Positions 1 to 11,269 of a stretch of DNA of 64,000 bases are shown here, piece after piece. How positions within the stretch are numbered: the first letter of the stretch is position 1; each line of letters starts with the position of its first letter. Below the pieces are notes generated by a model, which was not told the DNA's origin, did no database searches, and was given only the letters and a program-made list of their open reading frames with translations. The DNA is from Rostrohypoxylon terebratum. Taxonomy: Eukaryota > Ascomycota > Sordariomycetes > Xylariales > Hypoxylaceae. The DNA lies in contig MU385887.1 of the NCBI GenBank assembly GCA_022497145.1, forward strand, positions 124,001 to 188,000. Reading direction: 5' to 3'. The translations under genes were made by a program, and so were the position numbers.

Positions 1-450
1 GGAAAAAAGGCATATGTATTGAAAACCAATGACAAACAGACTACCTAAGGGATGCTCGCAATGGGTGTCACTACATTATCATTATGCCGTCGATCTTTTC
101 CATCCACGCCTTGTCAAACCGATCTGTATGAGATGTGCAAATGCAAAAATTGCGTGTGAGGAGGCTACCAGCCGTCATGAACTGCCGAGCGGCAGAGGGG
201 CTACGACGTCTCTCCCACCGTAAAACCCTGCCGCCAGCCTGTTAAAAGCCGCAATCGTCCGACTGTCGTGGAACCCGGAGTGATAGGAGAAGCGAACCAT
301 CCGGGTTTGAGAGAGAAGACAGTGTTTTTTTTCCATGATCAAAGTGGCTATCGTGGATGGGATTGTGAAGTGTGTGGCGATATGAACCAGAAGACCAGGT
401 GGGCGAATGCTTCCGTCTTCCCTCGAAGGTGAAGGGAAAACAAGAGCAGA

Positions 451-1361
451 CTAGATATCGTCGATGTCGACCTCCTTTCCGCCAGGAGCAGCTTCGCCAT
501 CGCTCTCCGAGTCACGGTCCTCGTCGAACTCGAAGCCACAGTCGCCCTCGTCGTTGGGACCATAGGTATCCGTCTCGTTGATCTTGGCACTCTCGGGGAG
601 CTCGCCGTAGGCCTTGAGGGAACGGGCCTCGTCTGCCGAGTACTTGAGGATGACGTCACCCTTCTCGTCCTGGTAGTCTCGGAGCGAGAGCAGGATGATG
701 TCGCCGTTGTTGATCCAGACCTTCTTGCGCAGCTTGCCACGGATGTGGGCTAGACGCTTGGCGCCGTCGAAACACTGCGCCTCGAGACGGCCGTTACCAA
801 GCATCTTGACGACTTGGGCATACTCTGTTGCGGTGATGCGTTAGCTATTTGCTTATCATGACTTATTTATACTCGGTGTGTATGCATGGCGAGGGGCGAT
901 TTTGATTGGTGGTATATAGGGAGGAGGAAGGTGTTTTGTTGGCTGTAGGACATACCTTGCCCATCCTCTTTGAAGGTCAACTCGCGCTTCTCGTTGTCGT
1001 TCTCGTTCTTTCCACGACGACGATTCTTACCACCCTATTTGTTATAATGTTAGCAAAATGTTGTTCACAGAGATATGTAATCATGTGGCGTGAAGGAAGA
1101 GTGTGTAGCTGTGAAATAGTGGCCGGTGTGCACAATAGCCGTGCTCTCTTTGATTACAGCCGTGTCTCAGCCCGACAATAGACAAGCTGGCAGCGCCCAG
1201 ATGGAAATCATTTCTGCTTCCTTGGATTGCCATATATTGGCGCATTTCACATAGCCAAATTTCACATGATGGTTACACACAAAGATAGGGAAAAAATATT
1301 GATATCAGTGGCGGGGTTGACGCAGAATATTTGCACGTACTTTTCCCTTGTTCTTGGGCAT
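451..1361 (-). CDS. TIF11: Translation initiation factor eIF1A
   Basis: Three exons: 1341-1361, 956-1034 and 451-824, giving 157 aa in one continuous frame. eIF1A binds the A site of the 40S subunit, promotes scanning and start-codon selection, and acts in the cytoplasm. The sequence shows the basic N-terminal tail (MPKNKGKGGKNRRRGKNEN), the OB-fold core (GNGRLEAQCFDG, RGKLRKKVWINNGDIILL) and the acidic tail ending DIDDI, which in yeast contacts eIF5B. The first exon is only 21 nt and encodes seven residues; donors are GTACGT and GTATGT, and the 306-nt first intron ends with a GCTAAC branch site and TAG. The start is the only ATG that joins the basic tail. The symbol is the yeast one. Very sure of identity. 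Confidence 0.96.
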
Positions 1362-2056
1362 GATGGCGGTTGACTAGATTGATTCTTGGTGATGGTAGGA
1401 TGGCAATTTAAATTCGATATGAGGTTGAAACACGCGACAACTATGATCGCGAGAGTATGCGTGGGTAGGAGGAGTTTGTTGGTTTGTTGACCTGTGATCG
1501 TTGTTTTTGTTAGGAATAAGAAAGTTGTGAAGTGACGAGGGGCATTTAAATAAAATGAAACCATCAGAAATCCGCGAGTAATAGCGGGGAGAGCGACATG
1601 GCTGCATGGCTTTGTGGCTTTTTAGCGCTATTTCTCGGACTTAGCCTTCCATCCTACATACATGTAGGACCTAGCAGCTTGGGTGGCGTGTAATAGTGGG
1701 GGCAATTACCTTTTCTCAAGTGCTAAACTCAAGGTTTAAACCCGTATCGGCTCTGATTCGTTAGTTCTAGCTGTTTTTAAGCTAAAAGGTATTTCTGGAA
1801 AAAGAGTACCTCCATATACAATGCAATGTAATACTAGTCAGGGGTATTTTCTAAAAGACAGTACTTCTCTTTACTCATCATGGATGATTTACTAGAGCAA
1901 ATTTTAGCTTCAGTTGAGCTCAAAATCTCAACTCTACCAACAACAGCTTAGAGGATCCATACACTCATCCTCATTCTTTACTCTTTTCCCGGTCCGAACA
2001 GTATTATGAGTTATTCGACAACTCATCTGTTAGACGGGGACCGGCCTAGGTAGATC
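1362..2056. other. Intergenic region upstream of eIF1A
   Basis: About 700 bp between the eIF1A start and the next gene, which is transcribed away from it. It must hold the eIF1A promoter and 5' leader. I see no RNA gene, repeat or ATG-initiated reading frame of note. Confidence 0.6.
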
Positions 2057-2905
2057 ATGACAAACGTATTCCTCTGCCGGCCCCAAGGACTACTGCGATT
2101 TACGCCTCATCTCCTTACTCTTCGACGATGTGCGACCAACGGAAACCCATTCTCGTACCCGTATCCATACGGAGATATAGGCACTGAGGGGATCGAGTCT
2201 GGGGCTCTTGGTTCGGGTCATCATGTCCGCTCAGTATCCGAACAGTACCAGATTGCGCTCCCAACTTCACACGTCTTCCGCCACTTACCTTTGAATCAAC
2301 TCAGAATGGGCGACAATTCATGCAAACTGAATATAATGTACGCCCAGTGCCACGTCTTCGATGACCAATCGGGCAAGTATCTCGACAAATATGAGCACCC
2401 GTTCGCGAAGTCGGTTCTAAATATGTACATAAAGAAGAAGGAGGAGCCTTTATGGTATAGGGTGTTCAGCCATCCCGTGGCCAGAGCCTTTCCTTGCAGG
2501 GTGGCGGCTAAGAGGGTCAGACATGCTTTCCTCGACGCGTTGGCATATCATGGATACGATCGATATGGCAAGAAGATCGTGGAAGATGATTCGAGTCATA
2601 TCGCGTCTTTGTGCGGGACTGTGAAGTTAGGCTGCGGTGATCCGAAGGCTGCTTGCAATATCAAGTTCGCGGACCTTTTGGAGCAATTCAAGCTGATAGT
2701 GGCTGGGCTTGAAACTTTCCTCGCAAAAGACAAGAATGGCCACTACATCACAATTTCCCAACCAAAAAACAACACCTTCTCGTATAACAAAAAGAACAAG
2801 GCAAACAATAAGCTGAAGAAGACGGATAAACCAGATGGTGGTAACTTGAAGAAAGGCACGCGACCTGGCCCACGCCCAGCCCAACATAGCCCAAATGCTA
2901 GATGA
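2057..2905 (+). CDS. Hypothetical protein, orphan with basic C-terminal tail
   Basis: A single-exon frame of 282 codons from ATG 2057; a second in-frame ATG at 2306 (Met-84, MGDNSCKLN) could be the real start, since residues 1-83 look less constrained. The central part, roughly residues 95-230, looks like a folded domain (KRVRHAFLDALAYHGYDRYG; a cysteine-containing VKLGCGDPKAACNIKF segment). The last 50 residues are Lys/Asn/Pro-rich and probably disordered, with a basic stretch (NKKNKANNKLKKTDK) that could bind nucleic acid or act as a localisation signal. No signal peptide or membrane segment. I do not recognise the family. Codon use and the lack of stops support a real gene, but an intron or a shorter start is possible. 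Confidence 0.6.
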   Translation: MTNVFLCRPQGLLRFTPHLLTLRRCATNGNPFSYPYPYGDIGTEGIESGALGSGHHVRSVSEQYQIALPTSHVFRHLPLNQLRMGDNSCKLNIMYAQCHVFDDQSGKYLDKYEHPFAKSVLNMYIKKKEEPLWYRVFSHPVARAFPCRVAAKRVRHAFLDALAYHGYDRYGKKIVEDDSSHIASLCGTVKLGCGDPKAACNIKFADLLEQFKLIVAGLETFLAKDKNGHYITISQPKNNTFSYNKKNKANNKLKKTDKPDGGNLKKGTRPGPRPAQHSPNAR

Positions 2906-3557
2906 TTCAATGGATACCATACCAATATAACCATATCGCACTTTATGATGCTTGTGTATGATGCATGATACGCTTGTTACATGAAACATGATAATAGAGG
3001 TAGGTAAAGGTATTAATTAGTATGGGATGAGAAGTTGATATGAATGTATCTGTGCCATGTGGTTGTATGCGTACCTACCTAGTAGATGACGTCCGTCTGA
3101 TTCTACTATATGTAGGTACCTTGGTACTTAATCGAAGGGTACATCCGTGCACGCCAGATCTTTTCATTGTTAGATGCCCACGGTTTCCTCACTTCGTCAA
3201 CATTACGAAATCGAAATCAACAATCGGCTATTTTATGATTTATTATACATTTATTTGTGTAAGAGTTTGCGGGGTGGTGGAAGCCTCGATGCTCTCTTTC
3301 CCTTAGCGTACCTACATAGGTCCTAGGTACCTAGATGCGCAGGTGCAGGTTCGATACGTTCGATACGTTCGATACGTACTAGTAACACGTGGGATAATTT
3401 CCTGAGACGCGAAATCGAATCGCCGCCCCAGATTTATTAAACGATAGGTACAGATCTCGAACTTACTACATACCATTTACAATCTACAACCAACCTCACA
3501 ATCGGCTACTGGCATTGAATTCATTTCGGATTTTCGAGTCTTGCTCCCTCAGTGACA
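2906..3557. other. Intergenic, promoter of CHS5
   Basis: About 650 bp. It holds the CCTAGGTACCTAG palindromic word near 3321-3333 and three tandem copies of a 9-mer at 3350-3376. No gene is supported. Confidence 0.6.
3350..3376. repeat. Three exact tandem copies of TTCGATACG
   Basis: The 9-bp unit is repeated three times without spacers, about 180 bp upstream of the Chs5 start codon. It is too short and spacer-free to be a CRISPR. It may be a replication-slippage product or a cluster of protein-binding sites. Confidence 0.9.
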
Positions 3558-4880
3558 ATGCTGGTCTCTCTCACTGTCGGCAAGGTCGATGCCGGCGTAA
3601 CTGTTTTATTAACGCCCGATAAACGTTTGGTATGTCGTCGTTGAAACTCCCATCTTTCCACCTTTGACTTTTCGATATCCTGACCCAACCCTTCAACTGC
3701 TTTCGATCTGTCGCAATGCATCGCACAGGCGTAAACAACTCTTCATACTCTTGAAACTGGTCAATCAGCAAGCACCAATTCTAATGTGAAAATATAGATC
3801 GAATTTCCTTCTATTCTCCTACCTCCTAACATTGTCTCGGGCTCTATAGTCGACATCACCGTCGCTCGCAACAACGAATCCGAAGCTAAGGCAGAAGCAC
3901 GTTTCAACGCTCTCCAAGATCAAATATTTTCCTCCTTCGGCGCTTCCCAGCCTAGCACACCTGTCCTTCGTTGCAGAAATGCTACTCAGACCTCCGTAGT
4001 CCTCGAGTGGGATCCGATCGATCTCGCCACCGCTGACCTTATCTCCCTTTCCCTCTATCGCAATGGCCAAAAAGCTGGTAACATCCCTCGACCTATGCAC
4101 ATGCATAGCACCAAGATTAGTGGTCTTGCAGTCGACACCGAATATTCATTCCATCTCGTCTTACGCACTACTGCCGGCGCATTTGCTAGCAAGCAGGTCG
4201 TCGTCCGTACTCACAAAATGACTGACTTGAGTGGTGTTACTATCACCACTGGCATCCTTCCACCATCTACCCGCGAAGAGCTTGCTAAGGCTGTCGAGCG
4301 CATCGGCGCCAAGATTGTCGACGGTGTGCGCATCGACACCACGCATTTCGTTACTACCGAAGGTCGTGGTGTACCTTGGGAGAAAGCAGTTGAGATGAAT
4401 ATCCCTGTCGTGCGACCAGAGTGGGTCGAGGCTTGCGAGAAAAATGGGCGTATTCTAGGTGTCACCAAATTCTACTTGGATGCACCTAGAGCCAATATTC
4501 AAGGCCCCGAGGAGGCGCAGAGGACGGCATCGCCTGCTACGCCGGCACAGCAGAGTCAGAAAGAGCTTCCACAAACCCCCAGTCAGGCCCAAGAGAGCAA
4601 AGAAGCCGCGCCAAAGAAGGAAGAGGAGAAAAAGGAGGAGAGTAGCGAAGAGGACGAGTCCGAAGAAGAAGACTCAAAGGATGACGAGAAAGCAAAAGCT
4701 GCAGAAGAACAGAAGGTGAGGATCGAGGATAGAGAAACGCAGAAAGTCGCTCTGAGACCAGCTCAACCATCATCGCCCGATAAAGACACGGCTGGGGATG
4801 CAGGCGAGGAGGAGAATTCGGAGAAGGGACCTGAGCCTTCACCGGGCGACGGGGCGTCCTTCCAAGATGTAGCGCTATAG
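3558..4880 (+). CDS. CHS5: Chitin synthase export protein Chs5 (exomer subunit)
   Basis: Two exons, 3558-3629 and 3798-4880 (donor GTATGT, acceptor TAG), giving 384 aa. Chs5 is the scaffold of the exomer coat at the trans-Golgi network that carries chitin synthase III to the cell surface. In order: a short N-terminal dimerisation strand (MLVSLTVGKVDAGVTVLL), a fibronectin type III domain at about residues 75-165 (TPVLRCRNATQTSVVLEWDP), then a BRCT domain at about 165-260 (DLSGVTITTGILPP, RIDTTHFVTTEGRG, PVVRPEWVEACEKNGRI). The last 110 residues are acidic/Lys-rich and disordered (EEEKKEESSEEDESEEEDS). Yeast Chs5 is much longer (about 670 aa) because of its repetitive tail; the conserved FN3-BRCT core is complete here. 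Identity is certain; the splice model is well supported by the N-terminal motif. Confidence 0.95.
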
Positions 4881-5264
4881 AGAGGGATCTAGGACCCGAA
4901 GTGCCCATTAGCATGGAGTTTTCAGAGGTTTCCAAAATACCCGGCCAGGTAATGAAAATGGCAGTTGTCGGTTGTCATCTTGGACTATTAATATACATGT
5001 GTACAGTAGGGGCGCAGGAGTATGTCACTGTGACGTCTTACAGTCACGTTTATCCGTATAACTCTAGTAATTTTATGGATGGGTTAAACAGGCATCGTAT
5101 ACGGCCGGATACAACCTTCTAGGCGAAATACAGTCTGTTTTACTTCTTTTACGTAGTGTGCCGTGGTATTATTTCGATGATTAAGATCCTGGATATATAA
5201 TTCTACACTACTACGTTCTTCGCACCTAACCCTTGGCTATCTCCACCCTTGTCCCCTGCCTGCC
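4881..5264. other. Convergent intergenic region
   Basis: About 380 bp between the 3' ends of CHS5 (+) and the dehydrogenase gene (-). It should hold both polyadenylation regions. No gene is supported. Confidence 0.6.
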
Positions 5265-6107
5265 TCAAGGCAACACCTCCTCCCCCTTCCAATCCCAGCA
5301 GCGGCCCCGGTGGTCCGCGGCCCGCCTCGTCCGCACCACCTCCACCATGCGCTCGGCCGCGTACTCGGGCGTGAACAGCTTCTCCGGCCGCACGCGGTGC
5401 CAGAACTCGCGGCTCAGCCCCGTCTTCACGGTGCCCGGGTGGTACGCTATCGATATCGCGTTCGCGCCGGACCGGGTACGGAGATAGAGGTCGTAGGTCC
5501 GCGCTAGGCTGGTTACGCCCGCTTTCGAGGCCCGGTAGGTGTACCATCCCCCCAGACGGTTGTCGGTTGTGGAGCCCACGCGGGCGGAGGGGAGGAGGAA
5601 GGTCGCGTGGGGTGGGGGGGCTTCGGCCCCTGATGAGTGGGGTGGGGTGGTGTAGACGGGGTGCGTGGATATGTCGGCGTTTTTTAGGGGGAGGAAGGGG
5701 CCGAAGTGCTTTATTAGGAGGAGCGGGCCGAGGAGGTTCACTTGGAGGGTGTGCAGCGCGGCGGTGGGGGATACGTCCGAGGGGCTCTTTTCCGGGTGGA
5801 GGATCCCGGGGAGCGCGAAGGCGAGGTGGAGGTGGTGGGTTGAGGGGGGGAAGAGGCGGGCTGCGGTGGCGGATGCGCTGGTTAGGGTCGGTTCTTGGGT
5901 TACGTCGACGGTGGTTAGGTGCAGGCGGGTCGAGGCCGGGGCTTTGGCGGCTTCGGGGAGGGAGGAGAGGAGGGAGGAGAGGACGCTGGGGAGATCGGAC
6001 CGCGCTGTTGCGAGGATTGGGGCTGTGGTCGTGAGGAGGAGGTGGCGTGTTAGGGCGTGTCCGATGCCGCGGTTGGCTGGGGATACGAGGATCCAAGGTT
6101 TGGACAT
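5265..6107 (-). CDS. Short-chain dehydrogenase/reductase (SDR)
   Basis: A single exon of 280 aa starting at ATG 6107 (MSKPWILVSPANRGIGHALT); an upstream extension of the frame begins with GTG, not ATG. The N-terminal Rossmann dinucleotide loop reads as SPANRGIGHA, a variant of TGxxxGxG in which Gly-1 is replaced. The active-site motif YRASK (Tyr-x3-Lys) lies near residue 200, preceded by a Ser-containing strand (LLPSARVGS), followed by the PG motif (AYHPGTVKTGLS). This is a classical NAD(P)-dependent oxidoreductase of unknown substrate, probably cytosolic. The coding strand is strikingly C-rich and the gene far more GC-rich than its neighbours, so long stop-free frames appear on the antisense strand; these are shadows. 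The composition could mean transfer or unusual codon selection. Confidence 0.9.
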   Translation of the reverse strand: MSKPWILVSPANRGIGHALTRHLLLTTTAPILATARSDLPSVLSSLLSSLPEAAKAPASTRLHLTTVDVTQEPTLTSASATAARLFPPSTHHLHLAFALPGILHPEKSPSDVSPTAALHTLQVNLLGPLLLIKHFGPFLPLKNADISTHPVYTTPPHSSGAEAPPPHATFLLPSARVGSTTDNRLGGWYTYRASKAGVTSLARTYDLYLRTRSGANAISIAYHPGTVKTGLSREFWHRVRPEKLFTPEYAAERMVEVVRTRRAADHRGRCWDWKGEEVLP

Positions 6108-8761
6108 TTTGGTTTGTATACCTAACTTGCTCACGTTCGTTCTCTTATACCCTGGGTATCGAGCTACGTCTCTCTCATTGCTATAGGAACAGTGCTTTCC
6201 GATCGCTATATTGAGGTAATTCGAAGCGATTGTTTGGTTATCTAGGCAGATGTCACGAAACTCTTTAGGTGCTTCGATTCTTAACCTTACGTTTACGCTG
6301 TGGTTAATGATTCATCACTGCCGATCTATACGAGATTCTGGGAATACTGCAATCGGCCGGCGATTCTTAATGTTACTGTCATGCCAGAAAACCGCAAATT
6401 ATATATAAATTTTACTACCTTACCTAGTAGATAGTTCCCAATTCCCAAGTGTACGGAATCGCGTGCAGGCCGACGATGGCGATCTGACAGTACAATGTTA
6501 CCACCCGCCACGCATATTGATGGCGTAACCGCAAACTCTGTAGGATACCATATTCCCAGTGAAGGAGGCAGAATGAGAGTAAAAACCTGTCATATTTTCA
6601 GTGACTCATGTGAAATTAGCAAGTGTGGATAATATTGCAGAGGTCGGGTCTTTTAATCGGATGAATGGTATTGTTTGCCAGAACTTGGTAGAGACATTGT
6701 CGAGTCCCATTAGATTTTAGAGCTCTGGGGCATCAGCCCGACCCCCAAACCCCAGACCCGGGGATGGCGGGTAAGCTAGAATACGTATAGAAACAGCCAG
6801 TGAGACATGAACTTGACCTTGATCCCCTCATGCGAAATTTGAATCATGGAGAAATGAGGCAAGATTAGCATTGTTCTGGTATGGTCTCTCAACGACCTCG
6901 AGACGGAGCTCCGTTGAGCATCAAGTGAGGATACTCGATATTATTTCCAAGCTGACAGCATTGCCTTTCGGATATTGTTTAGATGTCAGCTTGGTGCTTA
7001 CCTAGTAGGTATGTTCGGCCAATGTGTCTGTAGCGCCACCACTGAAGTCGGCGATAGCAATTCTCGCGATTATCCTTAGGTATTACCTTCGTTAACAAAG
7101 TCGTATTCTCAAGCCATCGGGAGTGCAGCAGGCGGTCATCGTCATCCCCGACAACCCGAAGCCGTGGTAATGAACCTAGCTACCATTCCACTTTCACATA
7201 GAAGTAGGTAAGATATATAATTAGATGGACGCTGGGCTCCAGGCATTCGGAATTTGTACCACATTCTTAAATTGGATTGGCGATTCTCGATTCTCGATAT
7301 TTCATGTTCGTGAATGTAAAGGAGACGGAATTGACCTGTCATCTAGGTCATTTAGGTCATTTAGGGCATTTAGGGGCGTCATCAGAGAACCTTAACCTAG
7401 ACTCTAGAAGTTGTTCGAGTTGAGGGATACGAACTCTTTAGCAGACTAAATTGCATATAGAAAAAAGCAACTATGCATCAACAAAGCAATACCAAGAATA
7501 GGAGGGATTAGTAATTGTATTAAACAAAGGTCTTTTCTCCCATTTTTATCCCTGCGAGGATCTCGGAGCTTGGAATTAAACTTTGACATCAATGTCTTAC
7601 AACTTGATCTTGACAAGGACTCGTAATCAAACATCCCTCGCTCCTGTTTTCCTAGAAAAGCTTCTAGGCTTTTAAATATTTCCGAATATTCTATTACCAA
7701 GGTACCTAGCGCATCAATACCTATTACGCCCCTGGCAGCCTGGCAGAATGGGTAGTAGTATGAAGAAACCTCCAGGTTGAGTCGACAGCCCTGGAGGGTC
7801 GGGAATCTCCCAATACTTCTCAGTACTTCCTCCAGGGCTATGGATATCGATCGTCCGTTCCTAACCTCCTCCAAGCAATGTTGGCAAAAAAAAAGCAAAT
7901 TGACAGTAGGACAGACCTCTCCATTTGTCTAGCACATCTTGTTTTCGTGGCTCTTAAACATGTTTCAACAACGTTTTTTTCGAGTCACCTAACGGTAGAC
8001 GAGCATACCTCGTTACGTTACACGTCGCATTGTTCATCCCAAGCCATCCATAGATGCCAAAGTTGTCAAAGTTGCCAGCCAGTACTCTGACTCGAGACAA
8101 CCCACGGCCCCAAGATTCCAAGATTCCAACCGGTACTCGAGTGCCTGGATGGCAGTGAACTGAGTTACCCAGCAGCCCAACTTATCCTTGACAGGCTAGT
8201 CACCATTCACTTGATTACGCCGATCACAGGTTACTAGTCGAACCTTTATCTGTCTTCCATATCTATCACGCTCAATTCAGATGGAAGACAATATTTGACT
8301 TCTCGGCTAATCGCCGACCTCTCCCGCCGTGTCCCTTTGCCTTGTATTTTAATTGGGACCTCTCACCACGTGGTCATGTGTATCCTTTATAGCTATACCC
8401 ATTATCCTCATTCCTCGTTATATTTCTCTATATTTCTCTATATATCTTTCATCCTCCCTAAAGGCTATTCATGGGACCCACATTATGTTCGAAATATTCG
8501 ATCCGATATAATATTTGTCTTTTCATTGAGGGACAATCACTGCAAATCCTCGAGCGAATCAGTGTATAGCGGTCCTGGGAACTTCCACGAGTGTGAATAT
8601 ACCTGACTCCCGACGCTCTGGCTCTGGTCATGTCAACAACAACTAGACCTGGAGGTGATGAGGTAAAAGTTGCGTGTGCTGTCTCCATTCACACATGGAA
8701 GATATCCAAACAAAATAGACTTTTCCTCCCTCCCATCGTCTCCCACTAACTACCATTAATT
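6108..8761. other. Long intergenic region
   Basis: About 2.65 kb between divergently transcribed genes. A 150-codon stop-free stretch at 7446-7898 (-) starts with TTG and shows no family motif, so I do not call it. A short imperfect repeat lies at 7346-7376. The 3' part (about 8000-8760) is pyrimidine-rich, as expected for the leader of the following gene. No RNA gene seen. Confidence 0.55.
7346..7376. repeat. Short imperfect tandem repeat (GGTCATTTA-like, three copies)
   Basis: Three adjacent 9-10 bp units of the form GGTCATTTAGG, the last with GGGC instead of GGTC. No function suggested. Confidence 0.7.
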
Positions 8762-11269
8762 ATGGAGAGCGTCTTCCTTAGCTCAGTCAGCCTGGGCATC
8801 CTGGTGGAAAAGGAAATTATGGTGCGCATAGAAGACAAGGCCAATGGAGACCTAGCACCATCTTACCCATCCTCTGTTGTATCTGCCGTTCGCTCCATCT
8901 CCAACCTGACGAGGGGAACGAAGAAGTCTGAAATGTGTGAGACGATTTCGTCTTTGCCATCTGGCAAGATGCTCGCTCGTCCTAATGTCAGCGAGGATTG
9001 CCGAAGAGAACTCGTAGAATTCTTCCACGGGCCTCCGCCCAAAGGAAACTTCATGTCAATACCTGACGATGCGAGTATCTCTTCGGTTGATGGCAAATGG
9101 AGCGCCCTCAAAGTCTTTCGCAAGAAGCGGAAGCGCAGAAAACGCCGCCAGCCGCCACTTATCAGACTTCCAGACTCAGCTGTGTCTGCTAGAACCATCG
9201 ACGGCCACCGGTATATCGCCATCTCGATCCCGATCAATTATTCGGATTACAGTCCCGTCCCCTTCCAACGCCCGACGGCTGATAGATTAACACATAGGTC
9301 GACACCTGACCCCCTAAGAAACAATCTTCACACAGTTACCGAAGATCAAGAATCGGTATCTACCATATCTCTCACCACAAAATCGGCAGCGCATCAGGAA
9401 GGATTTACTGAATTAGCACCTCCTCCTAGAGAGGTTTCTTTGCTCCCAACAATACATTCTCAAGCTTCGCAAGAAGAAATAAATTCTGGGAAAGGAAAGG
9501 AGTTCGGCACACTAGAGATCGGCACGGCTCGCCAAGCACTAATGACCCCTTTGAAAACTAATAAGCTGTCCGATATCACCGACCAAGAATCTAAGTCTCC
9601 CAGCCGAGAACGAGCGCTGCAACTAGAGCAACCAAAGAAAGCGTCAATATCCACTCTGCTCGAAACTGACAAGTTCCCTCGGTTAATCGATGTCACACCA
9701 AAGAAAATCAAATCAGCAGAAGGAAACGAACCGTCTGCACATGAAAATATTATAGTACCGAAGAACAACTCGAAGGGTGCTAGTAAATCTGCTGAGCCTT
9801 CGCACTCAACTTTAGCAAAACTTCTGAACGTGCCGGCGTTGCCAACTCGAACTTCAAGCAAAACGGCTACGGTGACTTCTTCTGGGCGAAGTTGTACCTC
9901 TGACCGCCGGCCCATGTTATCAACTGCCAACTCTTACAATTATGACGGGAACGGACGCACAACCGGTCCATGCGCCTCGGTTGCTGAGAGTTTGCGGACA
10001 CCGGCATCATCTCCAAGGCTTTTGAGCGCGCAGACTGCTACAGCTTATCAATCCGTTCCTATAGTTATACAACCCCCCGATCACCTAAAAGCTGAGTCAC
10101 CTCTGAATTTGAATTTCCCTACGCCACCTTCGGGTACTTCGATCAGAGCCAATAGCGATGAACAAGTGGCAATTTTATCGCCTCCTGCAGTAGCTAAGGT
10201 AGTTTCAAACCGCAAAGAACGAGTGCGGGAACGGAAACAGAAAGATATAGAAAAGTTAAAAGCTCAATTGCGTCAGAGCGAGACCTCTGCTTCAGAGACA
10301 TCAGCTGGCAGTGACTCGCCGGAATCCCCCGTGCTCGGCCGATTCAGTAGTGATGTTGGCTTATCGTCTTCGAAGTCCTATCTGACGTCCAAGATGGCGG
10401 AAATTGGTCCTACCCGGCAAAGACTAGACCTCAAATCGCCTGACTTGTCGCCTGAGGCTGTCAGTAAGAAACGACGTGGAAGAAGTTCAAGCGTCCCACT
10501 CATCGCGAGTTCGTCATCGGCATCCTCGCCAGACTCTCCAACGCCTCTGGAGGGAAGCACGGCTCATTACCGCCGAAGAGAAAGACAGGCCGAGCGAGAC
10601 GAGAACGAAGCTAGAACAAGGCGGGAAAAGTACGTTGCTCAAGCTTTGGTAGAAGAGGCGGAGTTTCGGGATCAAATCATGCGCCATAAGCTGCCCCGGC
10701 GGTACGAGAAGCTAAAGGAGATTCGTCTTAAAGATATGGAGAAACGCTTGCACAGGCTTGAGCAAAATGGCGAGCTTTTGATGCAGTCCATGGTTTCCTT
10801 GACGGATACCCTCAGTAAGATATTGCAAGATCAACATCAAATTCCTATACGTCGGAGTGCGCCTGCTCGCACTGCATCCACTTCTTCCCGACAGTCGCGC
10901 AGAATGTATCGCGAAAGCCTTCCACAACGTGCCCAATCCCTCAGGTCCATACGCAGCTATGATATGCTACGTGAAACCATACGGACAACGGCGGTTCCTA
11001 ACCAAATCTCCCCCAATCCAGACCTAGCCGGACAGGAAGGCGATACCAAGGGGAAAAGGAGGGTTGATGTGGGCACACTGGTTAGCGCGTCGGATTTGGA
11101 AGCGTTGCGGCTGCGACTTCAATCGCACTCTCGCCAAATCGCGGATATCTCAAGCCAAGCTCGCGATAGTAGTAGTGACAAGAGTACCGAGGTAGAAAGC
11201 GTCACGCGCGAACTACAGGAGGAGGCGGAGACATCATATACCGATACTGAGATGCTGCACTTTTTCTGA
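8762..11269 (+). CDS. Large disordered protein with coiled coil, unknown function
   Basis: A single-exon frame of 835 codons from ATG 8762. Most of it is Ser/Thr/Pro-rich and looks intrinsically disordered. Visible features: a very basic patch at about residues 119-129 (FRKKRKRRKRRQPP), a good nuclear-localisation candidate; a short hydrophobic strand just after it (GHRYIAISIPINYSDYSPVP); a charged coiled-coil segment at about 485-510 (NRKERVRERKQKDIEKLKAQ); a second long Arg/Glu-rich coiled coil at about 600-690 (YRRRERQAERDENEARTRRE); and a final helix near 780-800. No enzyme motif, signal peptide or membrane segment is seen. The architecture suggests a nuclear or cytoskeletal scaffold, but that is only inference. 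I do not recognise the family; the gene itself is well supported by its uninterrupted length. Confidence 0.85.
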   Translation: MESVFLSSVSLGILVEKEIMVRIEDKANGDLAPSYPSSVVSAVRSISNLTRGTKKSEMCETISSLPSGKMLARPNVSEDCRRELVEFFHGPPPKGNFMSIPDDASISSVDGKWSALKVFRKKRKRRKRRQPPLIRLPDSAVSARTIDGHRYIAISIPINYSDYSPVPFQRPTADRLTHRSTPDPLRNNLHTVTEDQESVSTISLTTKSAAHQEGFTELAPPPREVSLLPTIHSQASQEEINSGKGKEFGTLEIGTARQALMTPLKTNKLSDITDQESKSPSRERALQLEQPKKASISTLLETDKFPRLIDVTPKKIKSAEGNEPSAHENIIVPKNNSKGASKSAEPSHSTLAKLLNVPALPTRTSSKTATVTSSGRSCTSDRRPMLSTANSYNYDGNGRTTGPCASVAESLRTPASSPRLLSAQTATAYQSVPIVIQPPDHLKAESPLNLNFPTPPSGTSIRANSDEQVAILSPPAVAKVVSNRKERVRERKQKDIEKLKAQLRQSETSASETSAGSDSPESPVLGRFSSDVGLSSSKSYLTSKMAEIGPTRQRLDLKSPDLSPEAVSKKRRGRSSSVPLIASSSSASSPDSPTPLEGSTAHYRRRERQAERDENEARTRREKYVAQALVEEAEFRDQIMRHKLPRRYEKLKEIRLKDMEKRLHRLEQNGELLMQSMVSLTDTLSKILQDQHQIPIRRSAPARTASTSSRQSRRMYRESLPQRAQSLRSIRSYDMLRETIRTTAVPNQISPNPDLAGQEGDTKGKRRVDVGTLVSASDLEALRLRLQSHSRQIADISSQARDSSSDKSTEVESVTRELQEEAETSYTDTEMLHFF

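Noticed and set aside
3350..3376. Tandem 9-mers as a CRISPR-like array
   Set aside because: No spacers, unit too short, eukaryotic context.
5203..6186. Several long frames overlapping the SDR gene on both strands
   Set aside because: They follow from the strong C-richness of the SDR coding strand; only the SDR frame has catalytic motifs.
7446..7898. 150-codon minus-strand frame
   Set aside because: Begins with TTG, has no ATG near its start, no family motif and no plausible splice partner.
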